Shown one piece after another: positions 45,899 through 55,294 of a stretch of DNA of 64,000 nucleotides (positions are counted from its first letter, which is position 1; each line of letters begins with the position of its first letter). The notes beneath the pieces were generated by a model. That model worked only from the letters and a program-made list of their open reading frames with translations, was not told the DNA's origin and did no database searches. Origin of the DNA: Exiguobacterium sp. s124 (lineage in GTDB: Bacteria > Bacillota > Bacilli > Exiguobacteriales > Exiguobacteriaceae); contig NZ_JACSKH010000001.1 of the NCBI RefSeq assembly GCF_018617485.1, positions 1,488,001 to 1,552,000 of the forward strand. The letters are read 5' to 3'. Made by a program: the position numbers and the translations under genes.

Positions 45899-46993
45899 TC
45901 AAGACGGTTGCTTCATTTGATAGACGAATGCGAGCACTTCCGCAATCGCTTGATAGAACGATTCGTCTACCACTTCTCCGATATCGATTTGCGCATATAG
46001 CGCCCGTGCAAGCGGCTTGTTCTCAACAATCGCCACATTGTGCTCTTTTGCGACATCTCGAATATGAAAGGCGACTCGGTCGACCCCTTTTGCCACAACG
46101 AGCGGGGCAAAGTCTTTCGTATCATCGTAGCGGATGACGACCGCGTAATGGGTCGGGTTCGTGATGACGACGTCGGCATTCGGAATTTCTTGCATCATGC
46201 GTCGCATCGCCATTTCTCGTTGTTGTTGCTTAATCTTAGATTTGATCAGCGGGTCACCTTCTGAGTTTTTATACTCGTCTTTTATGTCTTGCTTTGACAT
46301 TCGAATCGATTTTTCGAAATCAAATCGTTGATAAAAAAAGTCGAGTAATGCGAGTGCGAGCAATGCGACACTCACCCAGAGACCAAGTTCAATCGTGATC
46401 CCTGCGAGCGCGACGATGGATTCTCGAATCTGTTCGACGGCCATCCGGGACAATTCTTTTTGGTTTTGCCAAAGGACAGCGATAGCGGTTGTCAGGATGA
46501 TTAAAAATTTGAATAAGGACTTTAAAAATTCGACGACCGCTTTCATGCTGACGATACGTTTCACCCCTTTAATCGGGTCGATTCGCTCGAGCTTTGGCTG
46601 GATCGCTTCTAAGGAAAAAAGCGTTCCAACTTGTAAATAATTGATGAGAATCCCAAACACGACAGCGACGATAAAGAATGGCGCCAAAATCAATCCGACT
46701 CGAAGCATCAAGTCGATGATCATCCCTGACATGCCCTCAGATATATTGAACAGTAAGTATTGGGGGCTGAGTAAATCTCCGACTAATGAGAGCAACTGTT
46801 GCCCAATCATCGGTCCGAAGAATGACAGCATGAGAAACATGGCAAAGAGCGCGAATGCTCCCGTCAAATCAGCGGATTTGGCGACTTGCCCTTTCTTTCG
46901 TGAATCCTCTCGTTTACGCGGTGTCGCTTTTTCTGTTTTTTCACCTGCAAAAAACTGCAAATTGACCGATAAAGGATATAGAGGCTTCTTCAT
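45899..46993 (-). CDS. flhB: Flagellar type III export switch protein FlhB
   Basis: A 364-residue gate protein that changes export specificity from rod/hook to filament. A charged N-terminus (EKTEKATPRKREDSRKKGQ) precedes four membrane segments. The autocleavage site NPTH is present in VVITNPTHYAVVIRYD. ATG 46993 overlaps the fliR stop by 4 bases. Confidence 0.96.
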   Translation of the reverse strand: MKKPLYPLSVNLQFFAGEKTEKATPRKREDSRKKGQVAKSADLTGAFALFAMFLMLSFFGPMIGQQLLSLVGDLLSPQYLLFNISEGMSGMIIDLMLRVGLILAPFFIVAVVFGILINYLQVGTLFSLEAIQPKLERIDPIKGVKRIVSMKAVVEFLKSLFKFLIILTTAIAVLWQNQKELSRMAVEQIRESIVALAGITIELGLWVSVALLALALLDFFYQRFDFEKSIRMSKQDIKDEYKNSEGDPLIKSKIKQQQREMAMRRMMQEIPNADVVITNPTHYAVVIRYDDTKDFAPLVVAKGVDRVAFHIRDVAKEHNVAIVENKPLARALYAQIDIGEVVDESFYQAIAEVLAFVYQMKQPS

Positions 46994-47760
46994 GAGGCAT
47001 CTCCTAGTATGAGCATAAAGTCGTGCATCACGTCTTGTAATAACGGAATGAACTGACTAATACCTGTCAGTGTCAATCCCATCAACAAGACCATGACGGC
47101 AAATCCGGCAATCAGTTTGAAGGAAAAGCCGATTGCAAAGATATTGAACTGTGGCGCCGATTTTGCTAAAAAACCAAGTGCCAAATCGACAAGCAATAAA
47201 GATGCCATCATCGGCAAGGCCAATTGCAAGGCGACCATCATCGTCATCGTGACCACTTTCACTGCCATCATGAGTGAGGCTTCCGTGAAGTTAATCATCG
47301 GTTGACCAGGTGGATAGATTTGAAAACTGTAATAAATGCCGTCAATCAGGAGTAAATGTAAATTACTCGTCAATAAAATGAACAGCGTAAAAATATAATA
47401 AAATCGTCCAATTAGTGGCGACTGTCCGCCAAACATCGGATCGTATGCGGAAGCCATCGCGAGTCCAAGTTGAAGGTCGATGACCCCTCCGGCAATTTGC
47501 GGAGCGAAAAAGAGAATGTTAATCAATAGACCGAGTAAAAGCCCAATCATGACCTCATACACGACCTGAATCACAAACCCATTCGTCATTTGAATCGGCT
47601 CGGTGATGGTGAACATAGCGTAATACGCTAAAAATGCACTGAAGCCTACCCGGTGCATGACCGGCAACTGTCTCGTCGAGAACAATGGGACACTGACAAA
47701 AAAGCCAGAGAGTCGCGCAAACGTCAGACCGTACATACTGATGAAGTCAACTGCGTTCAT
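46990..47760 (-). CDS. fliR: Flagellar type III export protein FliR
   Basis: A 256-residue integral membrane protein of the export-gate core, with about six hydrophobic segments and the family N-terminus (FARLSGFFVSVPLFSTRQLP). ATG 47760 overlaps fliQ by 4 bases and its stop overlaps flhB by 4. Confidence 0.95.
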   Translation of the reverse strand: MNAVDFISMYGLTFARLSGFFVSVPLFSTRQLPVMHRVGFSAFLAYYAMFTITEPIQMTNGFVIQVVYEVMIGLLLGLLINILFFAPQIAGGVIDLQLGLAMASAYDPMFGGQSPLIGRFYYIFTLFILLTSNLHLLLIDGIYYSFQIYPPGQPMINFTEASLMMAVKVVTMTMMVALQLALPMMASLLLVDLALGFLAKSAPQFNIFAIGFSFKLIAGFAVMVLLMGLTLTGISQFIPLLQDVMHDFMLILGDAS

Positions 47761-48029
47761 TTCGACGCAACCTCGACCATCAGCTCAAAAATCAATCGTG
47801 TGAACCCCTCAATTTGTTGAAGCATCCACGGTCCAAAAATGACAAGACCGATGAAGACCGAGATGATTTTTGGAACAAACGAAAGCGTCTGTTCTTGAAT
47901 TTGAGTCGTGGCCTGTAAAATCGAGATCACGAGACCGACAATCAGTGAGATGAGCAGCAATGGCATTGAAATTTTTAATAATGTCCACACACTCTCTGTT
48001 GCCAAGTAAATGACCATTTCTTGTGTCAT
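47757..48029 (-). CDS. fliQ: Flagellar type III export protein FliQ
   Basis: A 90-residue two-helix gate subunit. LLKISMPLLLISLIVGLVISILQATTQIQEQTLSFVPKI is the family core. ATG 48029 lies 11 bases after fliP; the 3' end overlaps fliR. Confidence 0.95.
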   Translation of the reverse strand: MTQEMVIYLATESVWTLLKISMPLLLISLIVGLVISILQATTQIQEQTLSFVPKIISVFIGLVIFGPWMLQQIEGFTRLIFELMVEVASK

Positions 48030-48040
48030 GTCCGTTCCCC

Positions 48041-48706
48041 CTACATACTTCTAAGCAATGATTCCACAATCAAGTGCCAGCCATCGACCAATACAAATAG
48101 TAATAATTTAAACGGTAAGGCGATCATGACCGGTGGTAGCATCATCATCCCCATCGACATGAGCACACTTGCGACGACCATATCGATAATTAAAAATGGC
48201 AAGAAAATCATGAATCCGATTTGGAAAGCCGTTTTCAACTCACTAATCGCATAAGCCGGAACGAGAGCGAGAAGCGGTACATCATCAAGTGATTCAGGTT
48301 GTTCGTAGTTCCCATATTTCAAAAACAGTTGCAAATCTTCCTGTCTTGTATATTTCGACATGAATTCTTTCATCGTCCCGCTCGCTTCATCAAACGCCTC
48401 ATCTTGTGAGATTTTGTCATCGAGATAAGGTTTTAACGCGTTCTCATTCAAATCAGAGAGAACGGGAGACATGACGAACAATGTAATGAACAAAGCCAAT
48501 CCGACAATCAACTGGTTTGGCGGTGTTTGTTGTGTACCGAGCGCCGGTCGAATAAAAGATAGTACGACGACGACACGTGTGAAGCAGGTCATCAAAATTA
48601 AAAAAGAAGGGGCAAGTGTCAATAACGTCAATAAAATTAAGAGTTTGATCGACGTTGACGTACTGTCTGGTGTCTCTAAATTGATTAATTGCTCAAACGT
48701 TGTCAT
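48041..48706 (-). CDS. fliP: Flagellar type III export protein FliP
   Basis: A 221-residue gate-core subunit. LTLAPSFLILMTCFTRVVVVLSFIRPALGTQQTPPNQ and AYAISELKTAFQIGFMIFLPFLIIDMVVASVLMSMGMMMLPP are diagnostic. ATG 48706 overlaps fliO by 4 bases. In many bacteria FliP has a cleaved signal peptide; none is obvious here beyond the first helix. Confidence 0.96.
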   Translation of the reverse strand: MTTFEQLINLETPDSTSTSIKLLILLTLLTLAPSFLILMTCFTRVVVVLSFIRPALGTQQTPPNQLIVGLALFITLFVMSPVLSDLNENALKPYLDDKISQDEAFDEASGTMKEFMSKYTRQEDLQLFLKYGNYEQPESLDDVPLLALVPAYAISELKTAFQIGFMIFLPFLIIDMVVASVLMSMGMMMLPPVMIALPFKLLLFVLVDGWHLIVESLLRSM

Positions 48707-49197
48707 GACTTCTTCCTCACTTCTTCTAATTGAGCAAGTTGTTTCTTAAAGGTATCTAAAAATGCATTCGAATTCGCCGTTCGGAGTGATAAAGGCTCTG
48801 ACTGCTCTTCATCCATCGTTTCCGCATCGAGTCGATCAATCAATTGAATCGATTCCCCGACGCCGAGGACATAGACTTGATCCCCAAGTTTCACGAGTTG
48901 GACGGAACGGTCCTTTCCGAGTGGGACACCTCCGAGGTGTTTCATATGCTGAGTCGCTTTCACACCTTGTGTTTTGGAACCGAGCCAACGCATCAAGACG
49001 ATAAAACCGCCGACCACGACTACGAGACTCAACACGACTTTCACGCCATTCCCAATCGTTGACGCTGTCGTTGGAACGTTACTTTCCAATTCTTCTGTCT
49101 GTTTTTGCTCGAATTGTTGGTCTACGGTGGCGGCCTCAACCGTGGCCGGAACAAAAAGTCCGACCACGAGGAGAATAATCAACCACCATTTCTTCAT
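48703..49197 (-). CDS. fliO: Flagellar biosynthesis protein FliO/FliZ
   Basis: A 164-residue accessory of export-gate assembly. A signal-peptide-like N-terminus (KKWWLIILLVVGLFVPATVEA) is followed by a second membrane helix (VVLSLVVVVGGFIVLMRWLG) and a FliO-type cytoplasmic region (LGKDRSVQLVKLGDQVYVLGVGESIQLIDRL). ATG 49197 overlaps cheY by 4 bases. It is the fliZ of B. subtilis nomenclature. Confidence 0.9.
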   Translation of the reverse strand: MKKWWLIILLVVGLFVPATVEAATVDQQFEQKQTEELESNVPTTASTIGNGVKVVLSLVVVVGGFIVLMRWLGSKTQGVKATQHMKHLGGVPLGKDRSVQLVKLGDQVYVLGVGESIQLIDRLDAETMDEEQSEPLSLRTANSNAFLDTFKKQLAQLEEVRKKS

Positions 49198-49559
49198 TGT
49201 GCGACCGTTTTAGAGACCGCTTCGATGACACGTTCCGCGTTGAACGGCTTAACGATGAAGTCTTTCGCACCTGCTTGAATCGCATCGATGACCATCGCTT
49301 GTTGCCCCATTGCCGAACACATAATGACTTTTGCATTCGAGTCGAAGCTGCGAATCTCTTTTAATGCCGCGAGACCATCCATCTCTGGCATCGTGATATC
49401 AAGTGTGACAAGATCCGGTGTGAGCTCACGATATTTTACGACCGCGTCAGCTCCGTTTTCTGCCTCACCTACTACGTCATATCCGTTCTTTGTCAAAATA
49501 TCCTTGATCATCATGCGCATGAACGCTGCGTCATCTACTACTAATACTTTTGCACTCAT
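49194..49559 (-). CDS. cheY: Chemotaxis response regulator CheY
   Basis: A 121-residue single-domain receiver that binds the motor switch when phosphorylated. Asp9/Asp10 (VVDD), phosphoacceptor Asp54 (LDITMPEMDG), a conserved Ser (CSAMGQQ) and the conserved Lys in FIVKPF are present. ATG 49559 has AAGGAGG 8 bases ahead; the longer frame reaches into fliY and is not real. Confidence 0.97.
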   Translation of the reverse strand: MSAKVLVVDDAAFMRMMIKDILTKNGYDVVGEAENGADAVVKYRELTPDLVTLDITMPEMDGLAALKEIRSFDSNAKVIMCSAMGQQAMVIDAIQAGAKDFIVKPFNAERVIEAVSKTVAQ

Positions 49560-49572
49560 TCTAAATTCCTCC

Positions 49573-50691
49573 TTAGACGATTCCGATCCGCTCATGCGGT
49601 TGAATAATTTCTGTTACACGTACCCCAAAGTTTTCTTCAATCACGACAACTTCTCCTCTAGCAATTCGTTGTTGGTTGACATAAATATCAACCGGTTCGC
49701 CAGCTAGCTTGTCGAGCTCGATGATGGAACCATGTGATAACTCGAGTACTTCCCGGACAGATTTTTTCGTTCTGCCTAGTTCGACTGTCACGTTTAACGG
49801 CACATCATATAATAGCCCTAGATTTGCCGGTACAGACTCTTGTGGAGCTGGTGATTGGAGCGGCATGAATTCTGCTTGGCTTACCGCGACCTCTGGCATC
49901 GATTTTTGCTTTTCCGGTTGTGGTTGCGCCTGCGGTTGAGCTTGCGGCTGAGGTTTAGGGACCTTGGCTTTCGGTTGTTCTTTTACAGGCTCCACTGCCG
50001 TTTGTGCTTCACCGGTCGCTTTCATCAATTCATCGACTAATTGCTTTCCGAATTGAATTGGAGCAATTTGAACGATTGTGGAATCAATCAATGTACCTAC
50101 TTTGAGATTGAACTCAATGAGCACCATCGTTTCCCAAAGTTCAAGACGATCGATAATCGTTTGATTTTTTGTTGCGTCAAACACCTCGACAAGTGGTGGA
50201 GAGATGTCAATTTTCTTCGAAAACACCGTCGATAAAGATGTCGCGGCTGCGCCCATCATTTGGTTCATCGCTTCTTGAACGGCTGATAAGCGAATCTCAT
50301 CAAGGCTTTCAGGATCAACGTTCTCCCCTGTCCCACCTAACATGAGGTCAGAGATAATGGCCGCATCTTCGCGAGTCAAAACGAGGACATTCTCCCCTTT
50401 TATCCCTTCCGTATACCCAACACGTAATGCGACATGCGGCGTAGGATAACGCTCACGCAATTCCTCAATTCTCACCTCACTGACAACCGGTGTCGTGATT
50501 TCTACTTTTTGCTGTAGTAACGTTGACAAGGCCGTTGCCGAATTTCCAAATGAAATGTTTCCGATTTCTCCGAGAGCATCGCTTTCCATCGAATCTAAAT
50601 GCTCTTCATCTTCCGCCTTCGGCATCGGCGTATTGTCACTTGTCCCACGTAGTAATGCGTCAATTTCATCTTGTGACAGCATTTCACTCAT
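49573..50691 (-). CDS. fliY: Flagellar switch protein / CheY-P phosphatase FliY
   Basis: A 372-residue C-ring protein. An N-terminal MLSQDEIDALL segment resembles FliM. Two CheC-type phosphatase helices follow (DALGEIGNISFGNSATALS and IRLSAVQEAMNQMMGAAATSLS). A Pro/Gln/Ala/Lys linker (about 235-275) leads to the C-terminal FliN domain (NVTVELGRTKKSVREVLELSHGSIIELDKLAGEPVDIYVN). ATG 50691 overlaps fliM by 4 bases. Confidence 0.95.
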   Translation of the reverse strand: MSEMLSQDEIDALLRGTSDNTPMPKAEDEEHLDSMESDALGEIGNISFGNSATALSTLLQQKVEITTPVVSEVRIEELRERYPTPHVALRVGYTEGIKGENVLVLTREDAAIISDLMLGGTGENVDPESLDEIRLSAVQEAMNQMMGAAATSLSTVFSKKIDISPPLVEVFDATKNQTIIDRLELWETMVLIEFNLKVGTLIDSTIVQIAPIQFGKQLVDELMKATGEAQTAVEPVKEQPKAKVPKPQPQAQPQAQPQPEKQKSMPEVAVSQAEFMPLQSPAPQESVPANLGLLYDVPLNVTVELGRTKKSVREVLELSHGSIIELDKLAGEPVDIYVNQQRIARGEVVVIEENFGVRVTEIIQPHERIGIV

Positions 50692-51677
50692 TGCTCTTCC
50701 TCCTTCACACGGTGAAGCACTTGAACCGCCATACGCTTCCCACTCACACCGACTTGCCCTTTAAATACTTTGTTTTCCCCTACCATGATGGAAAGAGGCT
50801 CTTTTGCAACTTGATCGAGTGCCAAACAATCCCCAACTTCAAGATGCAGCAGATCGCCGAACGTAATTGTCGTCTCTCCGAGTAATGAGACGACCTCGAC
50901 CGTCGAGTTCATCAACTGGGCTTTGAGTGGCTCTTTGCTCGATTGACTCGCATTCCGACGATTCGCTTCCTGCATCCAATAATGACTCGAAAGTTTCGAC
51001 AAGACAGGTTCAATTGTCACGAACGGAAGACAAACGTTAATCGTCCCGCTCACTTCCCCAATCGTCACTCCAATGGAGATGAGGACGACCGTCTCGTTAG
51101 GTGAAACGAGTTGAAGGAACTGCGGATTCACTTCGACAGCAGCCATTTCCGCCTTGATTTCTGCAATTGACTCCCATGCATCTCCATAACTTGAAAAGGC
51201 ACGTTTATACAATTGCGTCAAAATTCGCATCTCGATCTCTGTGAACGACTCAATCTTGTCCATTTCCACACCCGGTCCACCAAGTAGACGATCGAGCATC
51301 GCATAGGAGATGTTCGGATTGACTTCGATGATAAATCTTCCGTTTAACGGCGGCGCTTCAATCAAGTTAATCATCGTCATACTCGGGATAGAATGAATGA
51401 ATTCATCGTACGGTAGTTGTTCGACCGAGTTGACGGTGAATTGAACATAGGTGCGAAGTTGTGCCGAGAAAAACGTCGTCAACATACGTGTGAAATGCTC
51501 ATGAATCCGAGTCAAGCTTCGAATTTGATCTTTAGAAAATCGAACGGCTCGTTTGAAGTCATATTGCCGAACCTTTTTTTCTTCTTCTTGTGCGAGAAAG
51601 GAATCCGCTTCGACATCCCCACTGCTTAGTGCAGATAGTAAGGCATCAATTTCTTGTTGAGACAGTACTTCTCCCAT
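50688..51677 (-). CDS. fliM: Flagellar motor switch protein FliM
   Basis: A 329-residue C-ring protein that binds CheY-P. The N-terminal CheY-docking segment is LSQQEIDALLSAL. The middle CheC-like domain and the C-terminal SpoA domain (STVEVVSLLGETTITFGDLLHLEVGDCLAL) follow. ATG 51677 lies 9 bases after fliL. Confidence 0.96.
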   Translation of the reverse strand: MGEVLSQQEIDALLSALSSGDVEADSFLAQEEEKKVRQYDFKRAVRFSKDQIRSLTRIHEHFTRMLTTFFSAQLRTYVQFTVNSVEQLPYDEFIHSIPSMTMINLIEAPPLNGRFIIEVNPNISYAMLDRLLGGPGVEMDKIESFTEIEMRILTQLYKRAFSSYGDAWESIAEIKAEMAAVEVNPQFLQLVSPNETVVLISIGVTIGEVSGTINVCLPFVTIEPVLSKLSSHYWMQEANRRNASQSSKEPLKAQLMNSTVEVVSLLGETTITFGDLLHLEVGDCLALDQVAKEPLSIMVGENKVFKGQVGVSGKRMAVQVLHRVKEEEQ

Positions 51678-51686
51678 GATGCCACC

Positions 51687-52139
51687 TCACTGAATAATTT
51701 TCTTCGTCATATAGACGCGTTGGACTTCACCTTCTTCAAGCAGTCCATTAAGTTGTTCTCGTAATGTCTGTTCAAACTTCTGCATATCCTCTTTCGTTGC
51801 CAACTGTGTTTTTGTCATCCCGGCCAAGTCACCAAGAATGACATTGTGCACTTGAAACTTGCGCAGCTCTAGATTCTCTTTTGTTTCTAGCGAATCTGTG
51901 ACAATCGTGAATTGAACGTTGATGAAACGCTCATCTTGAATATTCGTCGTCATGTCATCGGTCATGAAGCTTCGCTCCGCCAACTCTTCAGCGGTGACCG
52001 GTTTCGTTTTTGCTGTGACGTTGTCACCGAAAACGTACTTATACGTCATGAAGCCGGCTCCGCCCATGACGAGTAGGACGACTAGTAAAATGATGACAAC
52101 TTTCAGGCCGCCACCTTTTTTCTTCTCTTCTTCACTCAT
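51687..52139 (-). CDS. fliL: Flagellar basal-body protein FliL
   Basis: A 150-residue single-pass membrane protein near the stator. A charged cytoplasmic start (SEEEKKKGGG) precedes the helix VVIILLVVLLVMGGAGFMTYKYVF. The extracytoplasmic FliL domain follows (INVQFTIVTDSLETKENLELRKFQVHNVILGDLAG). ATG 52139 has GAGG 8 bases ahead, overlapping flbD by 8; the in-frame GTG 52148 touches that site. Confidence 0.93.
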   Translation of the reverse strand: MSEEEKKKGGGLKVVIILLVVLLVMGGAGFMTYKYVFGDNVTAKTKPVTAEELAERSFMTDDMTTNIQDERFINVQFTIVTDSLETKENLELRKFQVHNVILGDLAGMTKTQLATKEDMQKFEQTLREQLNGLLEEGEVQRVYMTKKIIQ

Positions 52140-52350
52140 CTTCTTCACCTCTTGTGAACATCGTTCCGACTAAACCGATTGAGCGGTAAAAGGCTTCAGT
52201 TCGTTCAATGATTTGATCTTTCGTTTCTTTCACGAGATACGTTTTGCCATTAAACAGTTGGATTATCGTGTCAGGCTCTGCTTTCACTGTTTCGATCAGC
52301 AAAGCGTTGAGCACGAACTCCTCACCCCGAAACGCCGTGACGCGAATCAT
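52132..52350 (-). CDS. flbD: FlbD-family flagellar protein (YlzI)
   Basis: A 72-residue protein of the FlbD family, found next to hook genes in Bacillota but of unknown function. MIRVTAFRGEEFVLNALLIETVKAEPDTIIQLFNGKTYLV is the whole conserved fold. Its start shares one base with the flgE stop, and it overlaps fliL. Confidence 0.9.
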   Translation of the reverse strand: MIRVTAFRGEEFVLNALLIETVKAEPDTIIQLFNGKTYLVKETKDQIIERTEAFYRSIGLVGTMFTRGEEDE

Positions 52351-53219
52351 CAGCGTTTCAAGTTAACGAGCTCTTGAAGAATCTCGTCCGATGTTGTAAT
52401 GATTCGTGTGTTCGCCTGGAAACCACGTTGTGCCACAATCATTTCTGTAAATTCTTCAGAAAGGTCGACGTTCGACATTTCAAGTGCGCCCGAAACGAGG
52501 TTACCTCGCCCTAAATCACCGGCCGCTCCGATGAGTGGGTCACCTGAGTTTTGTGATTGCAAGAAGTTGTTGGCGCCGACTTTCGATAAACCAGCGTTGT
52601 TGCTAAAGTTCGCCGTCACGATATAGCCTGCCGTCTGCAACGCACCGGCTGCGTCGACATAGCTCACTTGACCGTCTTTTCCAATTGACAATGAACGTGC
52701 GTCTGTTGGAATTGAGATTTTACCGTAAGCAGGGGAATTTTCCACTACGTTTGGGATATCTCCAACCAAGTTCGGCGCAGGAAGGTTATCCGTAGGTTTC
52801 GCACCCGTTCCTAACAAGTAAGTTCCTTCACCTGTTACCAAGTCACCGTTGTTGTCCGTATAGAAGTTACCGGCACGTGTGTATTGCGCTTGACCGTTGA
52901 CGATTGTGACGAAGAAACCTTCTCCTGAAATACCGACGTCTAACGCACGTCCCGTATTTTGCATCGCTCCTTGGTTGTAGACGTTATCGACAGTCGCCAT
53001 CGTTCCACCAAGACCGACCTCTTTCGGGTTAATCCCTCCGGCCGTCGCCCCATTACCGCCTGACGCACTACCGACTTGTTGACTGACGAGGTCTTTGAAC
53101 GTGACACGACCTTTTTTATAACCGAACGTGTTGACGTTGGCGATGTTGTTCCCGACGACGTCTAATTTCGATTGGAAGTTCTTCAGACCACTGATTCCTG
53201 AGTACATTGCTCTTAACAT
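52350..53219 (-). CDS. flgE: Flagellar hook protein FlgE
   Basis: A 289-residue rod/hook-family protein. The N-terminal rod motif MYSGISGLKNFQSKLDVVGNNIANVNTFGYK and C-terminal MSNVDLSEEFTEMIVAQRGFQANTRIITTSDEILQELVNL frame a short, Gly/Ala/Asn-rich central domain. The length is close to B. subtilis FlgE, which was once named FlgG. Position after flgD supports the hook subunit. A distal-rod identity cannot be fully excluded from sequence. Confidence 0.9.
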   Translation of the reverse strand: MLRAMYSGISGLKNFQSKLDVVGNNIANVNTFGYKKGRVTFKDLVSQQVGSASGGNGATAGGINPKEVGLGGTMATVDNVYNQGAMQNTGRALDVGISGEGFFVTIVNGQAQYTRAGNFYTDNNGDLVTGEGTYLLGTGAKPTDNLPAPNLVGDIPNVVENSPAYGKISIPTDARSLSIGKDGQVSYVDAAGALQTAGYIVTANFSNNAGLSKVGANNFLQSQNSGDPLIGAAGDLGRGNLVSGALEMSNVDLSEEFTEMIVAQRGFQANTRIITTSDEILQELVNLKR

Positions 53220-53236
53220 AATAGTTCCTCCTATAC

Positions 53237-53665
53237 TTATTTGATGGAAGTGATGTCGTACACGCTGACCGATGTGCCGTCTTCAAGATCGGCCATGTAT
53301 CCAGTTAAATCAGATCGAGAAATCGAGACGACACGACCCGAGCCTTTCGTCGTTTCTTCACTCGATTCCGAACTGTAGTCAATCGTTTTACCAATCATGC
53401 TGCTAAATTCGGAAATCGAAGCCATATGACGGTCGACCAGCACAGAGTCGAGTTGCTTCGAAATCGTTTGCATCTGTTCAAGTGAAGAGAATTGAGCCAT
53501 CTGAGCGATGAACTCACGGTCTTCCATCGGCGACATTGGGTCCTGGTTCGCAATTTGAGCGAGCAGCAACTTCATAAACATGTCTTTGTCATATTGATTT
53601 GTCGCTTTTGGAAGTGACTGGTCTGGCAGTGTAAAATCATTCGTCTTCGGTTGGATGCTCGTCAT
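53237..53665 (-). CDS. flgD: Flagellar hook-capping protein FlgD
   Basis: A 142-residue scaffold for hook assembly. The family core [38 protein letters not shown] is intact; the long C-terminal domain of the enterobacterial protein is absent, as in other Bacillales. ATG 53665 has AGGAGGG 7 bases ahead and lies within the end of fliK (29-base overlap). The longer frame is not supported. Confidence 0.94.
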   Translation of the reverse strand: MTSIQPKTNDFTLPDQSLPKATNQYDKDMFMKLLLAQIANQDPMSPMEDREFIAQMAQFSSLEQMQTISKQLDSVLVDRHMASISEFSSMIGKTIDYSSESSEETTKGSGRVVSISRSDLTGYMADLEDGTSVSVYDITSIK

Positions 53666-54701
53666 CCTCAGACCCTCCTTTTGGTTGTTCCTGCGGTTGC
53701 TCCTGTTCCGGTTGCTCTGAGCCATCTGGCAACGCCGACTTCGTGTCGAGTGCTTGTTGTGTCAAGTTGACCTCGACCCGAACGTTTTGGGAGTGAGGCG
53801 TTAACGTTTGTTGCAACTGCTGAACTTGTGACTGAAGCAATTGTTTCGCCTCTTGATTGCTTGCGAACAATTTGACGACGAGTTCCCCGTTATGTCGTTC
53901 AAGCTTGACGACGAGCTCACCGAGTTGTTCTGGATATAGACGTACCGTAAACACTTTCGAACCGTCCGCTCCGCTCGAAAACGGTGCTTTTTGAAGCGCG
54001 GACTCAATTCTCGCCTGTAAGTTTTCAGGTAAGGAACCTTTTGAGGCGTACATGACGGTTTCTACATCAATTTGTGGTCGCGACCAGTTTAATCCTTTCG
54101 GTAACCACTCAACACCACTTGCCTGAGGGAGCGCTTTCGCCACTTTCACGGTTTCAACTTGTGGTAGAACGGGAACTTCCTTCATATTGCCGGCTGGTCC
54201 ATTAAACTGTGTGACCACCCGTTGAATCGTTTGAACGTGCTTCCCAAGTTCTTGATTTGGCACAGTCTGTGTCAACCCTGTTTTTGCAGACAAATCCGTC
54301 TTTTGCACGATGTCACTACTTGTTGCGACCGCCTGAGCAACGATTGGGAGCGCTGAATCAACATTTACAGATGACGTAGACAATTGTCCGAGTACACCTA
54401 CATATGCATCCATAAACGTCCGATACGCATCTTGCGGAAGTGATTTTAGCCAATTCAATGTGTCAGGTTTTTGAAACCACGTTTCGAGTTCCTGTGCCAC
54501 TTTTTCAAAGTCGACTGACTCTTCAGGAAGCACACCTTCTTCAAGTTGAGGAAGCGCTGTCTGCTCTCCGGATCCTTGCATTGGTGCGAGCATCGCCGAG
54601 AGGAGACTTAAAAAACCGCCCGTTCCTTGTGAATTCCCATCTGTCGCTTCGGTACGTGCCATCGAACCTTGAATCGCTTGTGATAATAATGCGATATTCA
54701 A
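53637..54701 (-). CDS. fliK: Flagellar hook-length control protein FliK
   Basis: A 354-residue exported ruler. The body is low in conserved motifs and rich in Gln, Ser, Thr and Val, as expected of the ruler part. The C-terminal switch domain is clear: [38 protein letters not shown], then a Gln/Glu/Pro/Asp tail. ATG 54701 lies 22 bases after the MotE-like gene, and the end overlaps flgD. Confidence 0.88.
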   Translation of the reverse strand: MNIALLSQAIQGSMARTEATDGNSQGTGGFLSLLSAMLAPMQGSGEQTALPQLEEGVLPEESVDFEKVAQELETWFQKPDTLNWLKSLPQDAYRTFMDAYVGVLGQLSTSSVNVDSALPIVAQAVATSSDIVQKTDLSAKTGLTQTVPNQELGKHVQTIQRVVTQFNGPAGNMKEVPVLPQVETVKVAKALPQASGVEWLPKGLNWSRPQIDVETVMYASKGSLPENLQARIESALQKAPFSSGADGSKVFTVRLYPEQLGELVVKLERHNGELVVKLFASNQEAKQLLQSQVQQLQQTLTPHSQNVRVEVNLTQQALDTKSALPDGSEQPEQEQPQEQPKGGSEDDEHPTEDE

Positions 54702-54723
54702 TGTGTGTCCTCCTTTCCCATGT

Positions 54724-55293
54724 TCATTGGAGAAGCTGCGTCACAACCGCAGCCTGCTGCGCATTCATCCGCCCTAAAATATCCGCCTGTTGCTTTGGTG
54801 ATAATTCTTTAAGCAATTCCGCCACCTGTGGACTCTCTAGTTCCCCCATAATGGCCGCCGCTTGTTTGGCGGACATCTCTTCATACACACTGACAATGTC
54901 AGAAGTGGTTTCTTTTTCTGATGTGGCTGCCGCTAGCTCGGAGACAAGTCGGTCACGTTCCCGAATTAAATCGGTGATTTCTTCTTGTCGCGCTTTCACT
55001 TCATTCGTCAGTTCCACATTTTCATTTCGAAGTTTTTCAATCTCACTGTTTGCTGCTTTCAACCGGTTCGTGGCGTCACTGTCGATACCTGTCACGTTCA
55101 CTTTCGTCTCAGATGTCTTCGGTGTTTCTGCTGTCTTTCCATCCTCACTAACTGGTAGGAATGGTACGGATAAAAGTGGACGGTCCATCGCGTAGTTCAT
55201 GACGACCATTCCGCCGACCAAGATGAAGATTGCTGGGATGAGGACTAACGCCACAATCATTTGTTTGCCTCGTTTATTGTTCTCTTTTGCCAT
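54724..55293 (-). CDS. MotE-family/YlxF-like flagellar membrane protein
   Basis: A 189-residue protein with one N-terminal membrane helix (IVALVLIPAIFILVGGMVVM), a coiled coil (LKAANSEIEKLRNENVELTNEVKARQEEI) and a C-terminal MgtE-N-like helical repeat (ESPQVAELLKELSPKQQADILGRMNAQQAAVV). Proteins of this shape at this locus are YlxF in B. subtilis and MotE elsewhere, where MotE chaperones MotC. ATG 55293 is chosen because AAGGGA lies ahead; it is tight to the fliJ stop. The exact role here is not known. Confidence 0.8.
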   Translation of the reverse strand: MAKENNKRGKQMIVALVLIPAIFILVGGMVVMNYAMDRPLLSVPFLPVSEDGKTAETPKTSETKVNVTGIDSDATNRLKAANSEIEKLRNENVELTNEVKARQEEITDLIRERDRLVSELAAATSEKETTSDIVSVYEEMSAKQAAAIMGELESPQVAELLKELSPKQQADILGRMNAQQAAVVTQLLQ

Positions 55294-55294
55294 G

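Noticed and set aside
52350-53219. Reading flgE as the distal rod gene flgG
   Set aside because: The position after fliK and flgD and the short length fit the Bacillus hook gene, though the rod motifs are shared and the alternative is noted in the entry.
54440-55195. A 251-codon open frame on the plus strand across fliK and the MotE-like gene
   Set aside because: It is antisense to two well-supported genes, has no family features and no ribosome-binding site; it reflects codon bias of the minus-strand genes.
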